Shown here: piece by piece, positions 50,333-61,668 of the stretch
How positions within the stretch are numbered: the stretch's first letter is position 1
How the letters are laid out: each line of letters opens with the position of its first letter
Assembly: GCF_019649055.1 (NCBI RefSeq)
Contig: NW_026570229.1
Location: 930,001 to 994,000 of the forward strand
Reading direction: 5' to 3'
DNA length: 64,000 bases
Source of the DNA: Paramacrobiotus metropolitanus
Taxonomy: Eukaryota > Tardigrada > Eutardigrada > Parachela > Macrobiotidae
The notes under the pieces: model-generated
Database searches by the model: none
Told to the model about the DNA's origin: nothing
The model's input: only the letters and a program-made list of their open reading frames with translations
Made by a program: the position numbers and the translations under genes

Positions 50333-53300
50333 AATAATTCGGTTGGTATCTGCTGCTTAGTTATCATTCTGTCTCCAGCATCGGGCACGATTATTATTTT
50401 CGTAAGGACGCTGTTTGAAAAAAATGTCTGGCTTTGAAGATGCACCAGTTGTATAAATACTGTACTTAGGCTAGAAATTATAATTACATTTAAAAAGTTC
50501 GAACGTATGCAATATTGATATGTTTGATACTTTTGAGTGTAATTTCTAATCAAAAAGAAATCCGGCTAACATAAACTTCTTTTCAAAATGAGACATGTTA
50601 ATTTTTTATATTTTTTTGTAAAGGATAATGCAAAAGAAGTCACCGCTTCTGTAATAATTGTGCCCGATGGTATAAAAATCTGTTCCTGTTACGAGTCCAA
50701 CGATAACCGGCAACGAAAAAGAATCATATGTGTTACTGTGAACTCGCTCGAAGTGGTCGCTGAGGTAGCTGGAATGATCCTTGACGCCGGAGTGCGGCTC
50801 GCAAAACCCGCCAGCTGCAGAGCATGGTGTTTCCTTTGTGCGTAATGGGAAATCCACCGGTTCAGTTGACCTGTACCGTCAACCTTAATAAATTAAGTGT
50901 ACCGTCAACCTCGTCAACCTTAATAAATTTTAGCTTAAAGCCATCCGACCAATTAGGAAAATTTAGCTTTCACAATTTTTAAGACGCAGACGTAAAGCGA
51001 ATTCCGGAAACACAGTCTAGTTACAAAGTGTAATCACATTGCTGTAGGTATCATCATCGCCCAGCCAATACGGAGCCCGTTCCATGCATCGAACGGGTTT
51101 CGTAAACGGCGGCCGTCGACCTAAACCCCAAGGTCCCACTAATTCGGCATGAAAGCGACACTTCGAGCGAGTTCGTGGTACAGATACCTATAAGAAACGT
51201 CCCGAAAATTGCATCGCCCGAAAAGAAACGTCCCGAAAATTGCATCGCCCGCCGTGTTATCGTGTGAACCGAAACTGCAAGATTCCGTCGGATTTCGGAA
51301 TTAACATCGGCTTCTATATTCCCCGCCGCATGCCGTATTTACGCCGGATGCCAGAATCAGCCCACCGTAACCACTAACCACCTTTTGCCTCTTGTACCTT
51401 GCCGAAGCGCTTTCGTTTCCTTGCTTCTGTGTGATATGATTCCCCGTATGATGTTCTGCGCATCTATTTCCTGAAGAAGTACAGTACATCCGCGAAACCC
51501 CTGCTGCTTTCGAACTGACAACCGGCTCAATTAAACGGATAATTAGTATGCATGTTGCTGTCGTAGGTATTTTGTGGATATTGTATTTTAACGCATGTGA
51601 TTAACGAAAATCGACTTCAAAATTCATAATTGTATTTGTTAAAGTGAATCGGATCATGTTTTAGCGAATGATTTTTTCTGCAACTCGAAAGAAGAATCTG
51701 TTTGTGCTAGCACCATCACTTATTCGCACCGATACGATGCACAAATTTCAGTGCAGATAGCTTTCTTTCGTGGAATACTGAATAAATATTATCGTCCTTT
51801 GCATGAAGATTTGCTGCAAGCTCACAATCCGGCTGTTCAAATTAAAGCTTCGTGTCAGAACTGACGCATGTAATTGTGCAGCACTGGCTTTCTGCGTGGA
51901 TAAAAAGACGGTACGGTTTAAGGATTAGTGCAATTGATTTTCTGAAAATATAAAAAAAATGACTGACGGACTATTTTATGTACACTACAATAGTCAATAC
52001 GCCCATATTCTGCTGCTGCAGTTATCCTTATTGTATATGTGTTATTCTAACTTGTTATTGTGATGCCTTTGAACGGGAAGTTCATACTTTATCCTGGACC
52101 GGTCAGGAATATCTGTAGGAATATTGGTGTTACGCACATAGTGCCACCTACAGTCTGTGCTATATCGGTAGCTCAAGGAAAATATTTAGTTATCTTGTGT
52201 ACCTTTTATATCAAAGTCGTTTTACTGAAACGTTGCTATTGCGCCGTCCCAACCATTGTTTTTTTGGAAAAACATCACAAATATGGGGTGGCTTAGCCAT
52301 ATATGTATTTGCATTTCTGTCCACGGTGAGAACACAAAATGTGCGTGCGGTAGCAGATTGGGGGAATATGGAACAAGGTGTCAAATCTGGTTTAAAAAAT
52401 AAACTGTGCGCTGAAATGTCCTGGTCATATCACGATGTTATTACGCGGTCTTCCATTTATCTGCGTCGTAAAGTTACGCAGGCACTTGCAGCCTAGCCAT
52501 GCGACCTATGTGTAAAAAAACCAGTAAACAGCAGCATTTCCTTTATTGTTATGGGTTGCTGGCTGCGGAAGCTAAGAAATGTTTCGCCGCCTGATAAGCT
52601 CTCAAAAACCACCACTCTTCAGTTTCATTTGCCCAATTAATTATTCATGATCGGTTCCACATTCCACAGTTCGACATAGCACCGGAATACTCCTTCTCAA
52701 TACGTAAAAAATACGCGTACATTAAGAAATAAATTCACACAACAAACGACATAAATCCACTCACACCTTCTAAAAAAATTCTTTGAATGTACTATAATAT
52801 AGCGGATACGTTATATTTTATGGAGAATACCCAAATTACAGGCATCAATCAAAAATGAAACCAATGTGATACGAGGTAACGTTTCCGTTTCATATCACGT
52901 AATACATAAAAGCCGTTCATTTAGTTGATGACAGTCTTCTTCTACACCAAATATTTAGTGATTCTCTGGAAGATTCTCTTAGAATGCGGCTGCAAAACTT
53001 TTGTTCAAAACACATAGTAAGCTTACGCTTTAATTTAATTTACATGTATTACAATGTAAGCAATTTATGCATTTTTAACTGCCTGCATACCTCGGGTATA
53101 CTGTACAGATACTGGGCTTCCGCTATACATACAGAGTACAACGTGCAACTATACACATAGAGGGCTGTGCAACGTGTGTGCGGTTGTTGTTATTAAAGTA
53201 AAATATGTACCATCATTTTTCTTTTGCAACCTCATTCGGTGAAGGTACACTTTTTTTAAAAAGAATGCAGGTGAATAGCCAAAACTTGCGATCATTTTGA

Positions 53301-53796
53301 ATGGCACGAAGAATTCCCTTGCGTTCGTCCAGCTCATATATATCTACGAGTATATATATGATGCCGATAGTATCAGTCTGCTGATCCAAAATAATAAATA
53401 ATTTATGTAGAAGTAATTTTTCTACTGCACCATGAACAATGAATGAATCATGGTCTCTCAAGTGCAAGCGTGTCACTGATTCACGGCGAATTTAAGGTAC
53501 AGTTACCTGCGTAGCAAGCTTGGGATAAGATGACCGTTGAAACGCGAGCCGGTGGCCGATATCTTAACACGAGTTACGTATATCATCGGCATTCTCATTA
53601 CCAGGAAGCAGTAAGCCGCGTTACATGCGTCCTTTGGCATCTGCGTAAGCAGATGCCAAATCTGTTATGCCAAAGCAGATGCCAGATCTGTTACGACCGC
53701 ATATACGATCGCATATTCTGTTACGATCTGTTACGACTGGTCGACTGCCGTCGCATCATGCAAACGGCCAGATCAGCTAACGCTGGGCTTAATTTT
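50333..53796 (+). other. 3' flank of D and spacer to E
   Basis: CATCGGGCACGATTATTATT (50378) with inverted partner AATAATTGTGCCCGATG (50653); AACTCGCTCGAAGTGGTCGC (50740); conserved block at about 51280-51515. An 18-bp tandem duplication of AAACGTCCCGAAAATTGC lies near 51197-51245. An ORF of 99 codons at 52197 and others are not recognised. Nothing else is seen from 52500 to 53790. Confidence 0.5.
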
Positions 53797-53894
53797 TGCA
53801 TGATATCATTATTTTGGCATCAGCAACGGCGTCTCTACCCAAGCTTGCCGTCGCGTTTCATTTTCATGTACCATTAATAAAAACTTTTGCTAAA

Positions 53895-56280
53895 ATGACG
53901 AAAAACTTTTTAACTTATTTGTTGGACAAGAAACTATGTTCACCTTATCCAGAAATCTTGATGGAATTCGTTGTGGTGCTGTGATTCGCAAGCCTAATTA
54001 ATATGTTTGAAATGGCCTAGACTCCAACTCTGACTCTGATTCTGACCACTCACACTCTGACTCTGACTACTCAAAGTCTGACTCTGACCGCTCAAAGTCT
54101 GACTCTGACTCTGAAGGTTCTTAGGTTTCTTAATAGGTTCTTAGGTTTCTTAGGTTTCTTAGGTCTCTTAGGTTTCTTAGGTTTCTTAGGTTTCTTAGGT
54201 TTCTTAGGTTTCTTAGTTTTCTTAGGTTTCTTAGGTTTCTTAGGTTTCTTAGGTTTCTTAGGTTTCTTAGGTTTCTTAGTTTTCTTAGTTTTCTTAGGTT
54301 TCTTAAGTTGTTCTTAGGTTATCCAGTCAGAGTCAGAGTCAGAGTTTGGACAGTCAGAGTCAGACTTTGAGTAGTCAGAGTCAGAGTTTGAGCGGTCAGA
54401 GTCTGAGTCAGAGTCAGAGCTTGAGCGCGGGCCGTTTGAAATTTGGATTGCAAGTTTGTCAAGCATGGCGAACCAGTCAATGGGATCCCGACAATTACAG
54501 TATTTTTTAACCCACGCTCCAACTGTCTGGGCTGGTAAGTCTCGCTGACATCTTGTCCTAATTAATTTATACAGCAACAATATGGCAATATTACCTTTAG
54601 GAAAATTATCTACGTTTGGCAGTGCAGAAAATTTTATGCCTGTTCTACAACAGTCTGCTTAGGGCAAATATTTAACAAAAAACCGAATTAGTGTAATCAA
54701 CGTTAACGTTTGTGTCCATGTTTTAACTAATGGCTATTTTGTTTCACGCTGCTGTTTTCTGGCTGATACTATTTTACCTTGTTTTTCTCGTTATTTTTTT
54801 AGTTATTATCGCTTACGAGAGAACAGCTCAACATAGTCAGAGGTGATGAGTTTTCTATACTTTGGCATTAACTGGCAAATCAACATTATTATTTTTATAA
54901 ATTCAATAAAGTGTTTACGATGCGCACAGCTTTTGTTTCTTATTTTAGAAATGACGCTCACATCAGACCATTATTTCGTAAAGCTTTCCAAAAACCCTCG
55001 CGCGACTAATAGAGCTTCTGGTAACTTCCGGTGCATAAAACCGGCAACCGCCTTGGTGCGGGAGCTTGATGCGTAGCTTCTACTCCCTGTAACTTAAACT
55101 TAGTCCCTATAAAGAGTCTATTACCTACTTAACTACACAGCTCTAGTTAGTAGGTTTGTCTCCAAAACAACCGAAACCACCAAAATCAACGCATAATTTC
55201 TGAATTTACACAAAATGTTAATTTTTATTTCCAGCATGATAGAGATGCCAGAAAGAGAAAATAAATACCGAATTAATGCTCCTAGACGCTACACACCAGA
55301 GTATAGCGCCCGATTTCGACATTTTTGCGTAGCCGATTTGGGAAATGTGCTGTCTAATAAAATTTTCTCCATAAAGAAATCTGTATCTGTCCTTTCTTAT
55401 CGATAAAATGTTTTCTAGTTTAAAGATATACGGTAATATTGCGTGAACTGTCTACGTGAGAGCGTCCGGCACATGCAGCACTCGGACCAGTAAAAGAAAC
55501 ATTTGCTACTGTGTGGATATGTACACTGTACAGTGTACTTCCTGTGGATGTAATAAACAAGCAGCAGCATGCCGCAAATAATTTTCTAATGTAAATAACT
55601 CGATGGTCTACTTTGTGTGGATGCCTGCTGGGAACAAAGTGCCACGGTCATGTCCTAATGTCTGCTTTTTATAATCTTTTGCAGAAGGTTAACGCATGCT
55701 CGGGGATGACGTCATGTCGGGATGGATAAAACCGCATCCGTCCCCAACTGCTCATTTAAAATCCATCCGGTTGGTGAGGGGTGCTTACAACGGCTTTGAC
55801 CCGGATACTGGCTTACATGGTCACTCTAGCGGCCGTCATTCTGGCGGCTATCTTAAGCGTCTCGCTAATTTTCCTGGGAATCAACCGTCGCTGGACGCGA
55901 CCGAAGGACAATCTGTCGGTCTGCAACGCGTGGCGGCTTTGTCCAAAAACGTACCCGAATTGCCGTCACAGTTCGTCTGTCCAAATACAAGTCGATCATG
56001 CTGGATGCCGTAATCGGCTCTTTAACTGATTTGCCCTAGTAAGAGCAATCTTTTGACAGTTACACAGTTTTGGATAATCTTTTCCAGTTTTTTAGTTTTT
56101 CATAACCTTTTTACAGTTTTTCGGTCATGAGCTGACGATTCAGTTGGAGGAAATACGCATATTGCATTCCGTCAATGCCATCAATGCCGACCTGCTGGCC
56201 CGCTTCACCCCGTCCTTCCCACCCGCCGCCGGCAGCACGTTTCTGGTGTGGTGTGGAGTGTTGACCGGCGTCAGTATAAG
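53895..56280 (+). pseudogene. Family copy E: decayed relic
   Basis: Exon 1 starts at an ATG at 53895 (KNFLTYLLDKK, then SPYPEILMEFVVVL) and meets a TGA where other copies have tryptophan. It is then split by the repeat insertion 54013-54430 and ends at a preserved donor (TGGTAAGTCTC, about 54534). Exon 2 resumes at 55686 with the MSGW-x2-PHP region but is shortened, with frame shifts to about 56030. Exon 3 was not found. Exon 4 is a fragment at about 56130-56280 (a frame-shifted match to the LLARFTPSFP and FLVWCGVL region) that runs into a tRNA-like sequence. The promoter-proximal motif survives at 53797. Clearly dead. Confidence 0.85.
54013..54430. repeat. TTAGGTTTC tandem repeat between inverted CTCTGA-repeat arms, inserted in E exon 1
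   Basis: The core (54120-54310) is about 20 units of TTAGGTTTC with small variants. The left arm (54022-54118) is built of TCTGACTCTGAC and CTACTCAAAG; the right arm (54318-54425) is its inverted form with GTCAGAGTCAGA and CTTTGAGTAG. The DNA could form a hairpin with about 100-bp arms. GTTTGAAAT occurs on both sides, as if a target of about 9 bp had been duplicated. Confidence 0.8.
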
Positions 56281-56290
56281 ATAAAAGTTA

Positions 56291-56365
56291 CTCATCGGGA
56301 ACTCGAACCCAAGCTCTACAGTTCAAACGCCGAAGTCGTATTACCACCAATGACCAGGCTATGAG
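56291..56365 (-). tRNA. tRNA-like sequence (tRNA pseudogene or SINE head)
   Basis: Read on the minus strand, 75 nt start CTCATAG and end CGATGAG, pairing at six of seven positions like an acceptor stem. TAGCCTGGTCATTGG resembles the A box, and GGGTTCGAGTTCC resembles the B box/T-arm. The anticodon arm does not pair well, so I name no amino acid and doubt function. It interrupts the exon 4 fragment of copy E, suggesting insertion. Confidence 0.45.
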
Positions 56366-56762
56366 CAGATGAACATAATTTTTTGTAAGATGGGCGTGCC
56401 CGCGCTTCTTCCAATGTGGCATGGCGATGGCAGACCGTATTAAGTATCGCGCTCCTCCCTTTTTTCGGAAATAGATTATATAGCCTTCCGCGGAACCAAT
56501 GATGCGATGTGCATGTACACTAAGCCAATCAAGCCGTGCAGTATATGCAACTTCTACAATTTACTTTAGTGCGGTCGTAATTAACGGGCTGCTTTGCTAC
56601 GCCACTTCTGCAATTTTCATCATTCGCTAATAAATTTTCTATTTCTTTTAATTCTGTTTCTTCGTCGAGTTGCTGGGTGGAATAGGTTGTAGTGGATTTC
56701 CGCGCTGGTGTGGAACAAGAACCGTGGTTCGCCCATTTCCTGCTTTACCTCAACGATCCACC

Positions 56763-58629
56763 ATGTTAAGTCTAATGAACTACGCTAACAGTGTGGACAT
56801 TCTCGGCGACGACGGGCTGATGCGGTACGGGCGTGTGGTAGATGTGGCCGAAAATGGTCTCTTCGTCGACCTGCTCTATCCCAATCGGCGAAGGGAATAC
56901 GTCCCATTCAACAGGCTCTTTTCGCCGCGCGAGACGAGCAAAAAGGATCCGCAGCGCACGTTTTCTACAGAATTCGCAACATTTCACGTGGAAATCCATG
57001 TGCCGGAGACGCCGCTCCCTGGCCTAGCAATCAGTTTGGGACGCAGCGGGTCGGTGGAAGAGTATGGAGGCGCCATCGTCCACTGGCGACGTAAGGACAA
57101 CGGAGTTCGCTGCGAGGACATCATCCCCAGTCAACGCATCCGATGGCCGCTGACGAGCGCACTGCCACTGCACCGTTACGTCCGTTCGCAGACCTTCGTC
57201 AAGCGTACTGTGTCCCTGGACACTGCATTTCACGCGTTGTCCACTGAGAAAGCTGAGGAGCTCATCCAGCGACTAAATGACGATGAAGTGCGTAGCCTTC
57301 CCTTTCCATGTGAAGTGGACGTCGTGGAGGTCGTGGACAGTCGTTTGGGTTACATTTGTCAGCCCCGTTTGGAAGCTTCTGGAATATACGATCCCCAAGG
57401 TTTGCGAGCCCTGGTAAGGACGAATGGTTTCTGATGAAATTAACTGGTTGACGACAACGTGTACTGTTCGGTTTCCAGGCGTCGCTGGCCAGTTTCCAGG
57501 CGGAGCTGCTCAGGCTGTCTGCGGTGGACGAGATCCCGGCTACAAGCGACATGCCGTTGTCGCCGCAGTTGTGGCAGCAAGTGTTTTCCAACTTGGAAAC
57601 GGTGACGCAGATGAGGCTGCGCGCGGTGTGCGCCGCGTGGAACACGGCGATAGGTGAAGCAGCGCTGCGTGGTTGTATTGTGATCGGAGACTGCGCCGAT
57701 TTCGAGTGCAACTTTACCGCTCTCCTCCGCTTGGCAACCCTGTACAAATGCCTGCAACCAGGCACGCAGCACGTGATGATGCAGACAGGCAGCTACAAAC
57801 ACTGGCCGATGAGCACCGTCCACGTGTTGATGATGTGCGACATGATTCACTATGTGGCTCGCCACCATCCCGACATCCGTCTGCGTAGTCTGCATGTCAG
57901 CCGTTTCTCTCTGGACCTGCAGATCAACGGCGCCATTGGCATGTCGGGCAGTGGTAAATGTGCCCTGCATCAGCCGGATCCGGAAACGGTGGCGGCCATC
58001 GACGAACGCGTTCTGTATAAACTGGAGGACTTCGTAACCGCCTGCTGCCGTTTGCCTTGTGATGCCGTCCACTTGAGCCACTGCGCTATTCATCTGCTCT
58101 GCTGCTATTTTGTACTCAGATCAGACCGCTGGGAACGGAAACTCATCCCGGTGGAGATAGACATTCCGACAGCGCAGTTGCCGATGCATCGTGATTTCCG
58201 CTGCGCACTGTGGGAGGCAATGGACACGGCGCTGCCCGAACCGAATGAGCAGGCGCTGCCAGGTCTTTTATTTTGGCTGCAGCGTTATGCGGACGAAAGA
58301 ATCCTGAAAGCCGTTTGCACGGTAAGATCACAGTTACGGGTTGTCGTGTTATGGAGTGTGGTTTTCCGCCTTGAACGGCATGGAACTTGCTTTACTTTTT
58401 GCTTCATTGGCATTGAACGCACTTTTCTTATTTTACTTTAATTACTTTACTGTTGTTTCTTTTGAAGATGTTGTGCGCGCTGCAGTCGGCTGATCCGCGT
58501 CCGTCGGCGCATTACCGCGGGAAGATGTGGTGTGTTGACGGTCTGGACGGTCTGCAGCTGGCGGACCTGTCACGTATTACCCGGCATTTTCTCGTCCAAC
58601 TTCTGCCAGACGTACGTGAGTTCTGGTAG
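56763..58629 (+). CDS. F-box protein, three exons, 551 aa
   Basis: F-box proteins select substrates for SCF ubiquitin ligases by binding Skp1. Exons 56763-57413, 57479-58321 and 58468-58629 join in phase 0 to 552 codons including TAG. The ATG stands in CCACCATG, a good start context, although the frame is open further upstream. Residues 1-217 form an N-terminal module (VDILGDDGLMRYGRVVDV, then GLFVDLLYPNRRREYVPF) that looks like a small beta domain; I do not know it by name. The F-box follows at about 237-280 (MPLSPQLWQQVFSNLE, then MRLRAVCAAWNTAI). The rest is rich in L and C without clear LRR or WD repeats. Introns are 65 and 146 bp. Nothing looks broken. Confidence 0.85.
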
Positions 58630-58969
58630 TGAAGGACCTGTCAAGGGACTGCCTAGTGGTGATACTCCTCACAATTCGTAATGGACGGTCGGTAGCATGG
58701 TGCGGATAAATCGGTTGTCAGAAATATTAGAGTGTAACTTAATTACTGCAACATCTTTACTGCTTTAGTTTAGTAGGCTGCATCAGTCATTCCTTTTTTG
58801 GTTTGGTTCGAGTTTTTAACGGTTTGCGTATCCGGTTTTTTCATGCCACCTTGTCTGTAGAGAAATGTGTAAGGGTTTTCGTTTTACAAAAAGATGTACT
58901 CCTAAAATGTCGGTATACGCAGGAATTATTGCGAGTTCCGTGTATAGGAAATGCGAAGCACAGAATGCG

Positions 58970-59235
58970 AAAATTCAAACATTCCCGTATCTTTCCAAAT
59001 TCCAACGCCACTTGGTTTTTTGCGCTTAATGCGCAGTAGATAACGCCTGGTAACGTGTGTCATCACGAGCCGGAGCTTATTTACGCTCCGAATGGTCAAA
59101 GCAACCATACCGCACGTATTCAAGATTCCGCGCTGCACAGCTCCGTTTTTAACATACCCGTTATGAACCGTAGTGCGCTGCACTGGCCGTAAAGATATAC
59201 CAGCCAGAAAGATGTCTGACTTTTCGTAATACAGA
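58970..59235 (+). repeat. Dispersed repeat, copy 2
   Basis: Similar to 48540-48820 in intron 3 of copy D, same orientation, with small indels (for example, the piece after CATACCCGTT is shorter here). Confidence 0.75.
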
Positions 59236-60523
59236 TATGTATTATTACATTGGCGCAACGCGAATGCACTACTATTGTACGTGAAGCAGTTACAAGTATT
59301 CCCTACGTTTTAAAACTTATGACGATGTGTAATTTGTGAAAAAATGAAACTGTTGGTTAGGTTAGCCGCTCAAAAGTCGCAGCTCCTTCGCATTTTATAC
59401 GGTCTGCTGTTTTCACGTCTGTTTAATGTTGACCTCGTATTTGTTTGAAAGGCTACAAAATTTTCTGTTGACCAAATACAGAAAGAAAGCTCACAATACA
59501 TAGGTAGACAAGCGATGTCATTATTAGATATTATGATGCCACGGCGCGTAAATTAGTTTTTACCGGCGCTATTCAAAATCTTTTTTCCCATTAAGCCGGG
59601 AAACATTCTGTTTTTGGTGCACCCAAACAACTGATTAATTGTGTTTTTTATTTTCCCGCCTGGATACAAAAGTACGGACAGTAGTGCAGCCTTTTAGTTG
59701 TAGCAGCATGACTTTATCCATACTATCGGATCAAAAGCTTTTGCGCTACAGAAATCAGACCTGGCGACTTCGCAATGCCGGCCTGGAGTGCGTCAGTTGC
59801 AGACGATTTTTGCGATTTGTTTAATGTATCAATTTCGTTTTTAGCAACCATGCCGTTTTTCCTAACCAAATTGCACACAAAAAGAAGGTAAACCTTGATT
59901 CACGCCGGCGCCAGTCGCGGTAACTGTCTGGCCCAACCGACGTATGATGCCTCCGTGCGCCACATCAGGCGGAACTATTCGCTGACTCTTGGGAATTTAC
60001 ATCATCATTTCGTCTATCAATCCGGTTACGATGTGTGCGCCAAATGGCGGTGAGCACACTGCTGTAACGTTTTTTTTAATTATTGTTACCAACATCCGCA
60101 GATCTTTGAATCCAAGAGCGTGTATCCCGTAGCGGCTCGTCCCGGTACTCTGTACACATGCGCGTCGGTAGTCAAGACTCATATAAAGCTTTGAATAATT
60201 ATATTATTGCATTAAGTTGCCTGCTGCATTATTGTCCATTTCCCAACTTAAAGTCTTGCAAAGTCATACAGAATTTACCTAATTAAACGTAATGTATGTA
60301 TCTGTATGTTACGAACCAAATATGAAAATTTCTGATTTAATTGTACTGGCGGGTAGAATTTGGCCGGAAAAGGTAAGATGCCGTAATAAACTCAAAGTGT
60401 GCTGTGCGGTAAGAGCATATTTACAATAAATTAGGGCTCTGGGCTAATTTCACCCAACAAAACAGTACACTCAGTACAGTACATTTTACGTGCTGCATAA
60501 TTACGTAGCCCGCGTAAATTATC

Positions 60524-60647
60524 AGCTATGAAAGACACATACTTGTACAGTTAACTGTACAAGTATGTGTCTTTCATAGCTATGTATGTGAAAATTATGT
60601 ATGTGAAAATAGGTACAACGTTGTACCTATTTTCACATACATAATTT
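60524..60647. repeat. Two adjacent perfect palindromes
   Basis: 60524-60581 is a 58-bp perfect palindrome centred on CAGTTAACTG. 60592-60647 is a 56-bp perfect palindrome centred on CAACGTTG. Ten bases separate them. Neither has a loop. Confidence 0.95.
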
Positions 60648-61462
60648 AACAACGATAGATTTAAATTAGTTGTAAACAACAATAGTCCTCGTGCTCCGAG
60701 CGCCATGATTATGTGAACAATTACATGTTTTATAAAACTTTTTTTAAGAGGTCGCGCTTCGGGATCATAAACTACAGAGTATAATGCCTAGTGTAGGATG
60801 GTGTTGCAACCCGGAACAACGGTTTGCGGGATTGCATGGAAAATCCATAGAATCCATTAAATTAACTTCTAATTTTCAAATTTCTTAAATAAAGTTCGTT
60901 GGAAATTTGGACAGTCATGGAGTTTGTTTACACCGCTTTTTCACCTAGCGGGCTATTGCATGGAAAGTACTGTAGTGGCCTTCAAAATGAACTGAATTAC
61001 GGGAACAACTGATTTTATTGCTTAGTGGATAGGACCAGTATCGAAAGAACGATGCAGTGTTAACCGTTTCCAAATTTGCAGCCACTTAACATTAGATCAT
61101 TCTGCTTAAGTGTGGGTAAAATGGTCGTTACATGCGTTGCACTCCAGTGAATTTTAGACCATATCTGCTTACTTTCACCTAGTTTCTACGGGCGCAGTCT
61201 TAACAAGCTATTGCCGGATAAAGGTATCTGCCACATGTATCATCAAAGTGCATTCGGTGCCACCGAAGTTGCAATTGCTGTAGACTAACAGAAGCAAAAC
61301 TATTTCCTGCACGAATTTTTCAAAATCGTTATTCGTTTATTCGTTAACGGACCAACAAAATATCTCGACGTCATAATGAAAAGTACACATACAAAAAGAA
61401 AAATCAAAGTTACCAACAAGCTGGAAAATGGAAACAGGTACTAAACCGCTGGCAAGAAACTC

Positions 61463-61668
61463 TATATAAGGGGCGAAAGTAAACGCGTTCCACCGTTCCC
61501 CTGTACTGCTGCCGTCACCCGCCTGGAGTGTGACGTTACGGCAATACATGTGGTTAAATCTGGCGCGGTACATAAGCGCCATGTTCAGCCACAACGTCAA
61601 AGTCCAGCCGGGTGACGGCAGCAGTACAAGGGAACGGTGGAACACGTTTACTTTTGCCCCCTATATTC
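61463..61668. repeat. Foldback MITE, copy 2
   Basis: The full-length form of the element at 444-619. Arms begin TATATAAGGGGC and end in its near complement (GCCCCCTATATT), and CCACCGTTCCCCTGTACTGC is mirrored at 61621-61640. Its right end touches the last codons of the Ig gene. Confidence 0.85.

Larger units (their letters stand above)
58630..61462. other. Non-coding spacer
   Basis: It holds copy 2 of the dispersed repeat (58970-59235) and the palindromes at 60524-60647. The remainder is AT-rich without a gene I can support; short frames at 59639 and 59997 lack features. Confidence 0.5.

Noticed and set aside
54120-54310. Interstitial telomere, since TTAGG is the arthropod telomere unit.
   Set aside because: The unit is TTAGGTTTC, the array is short and it lies between inverted arms inside a dead exon.
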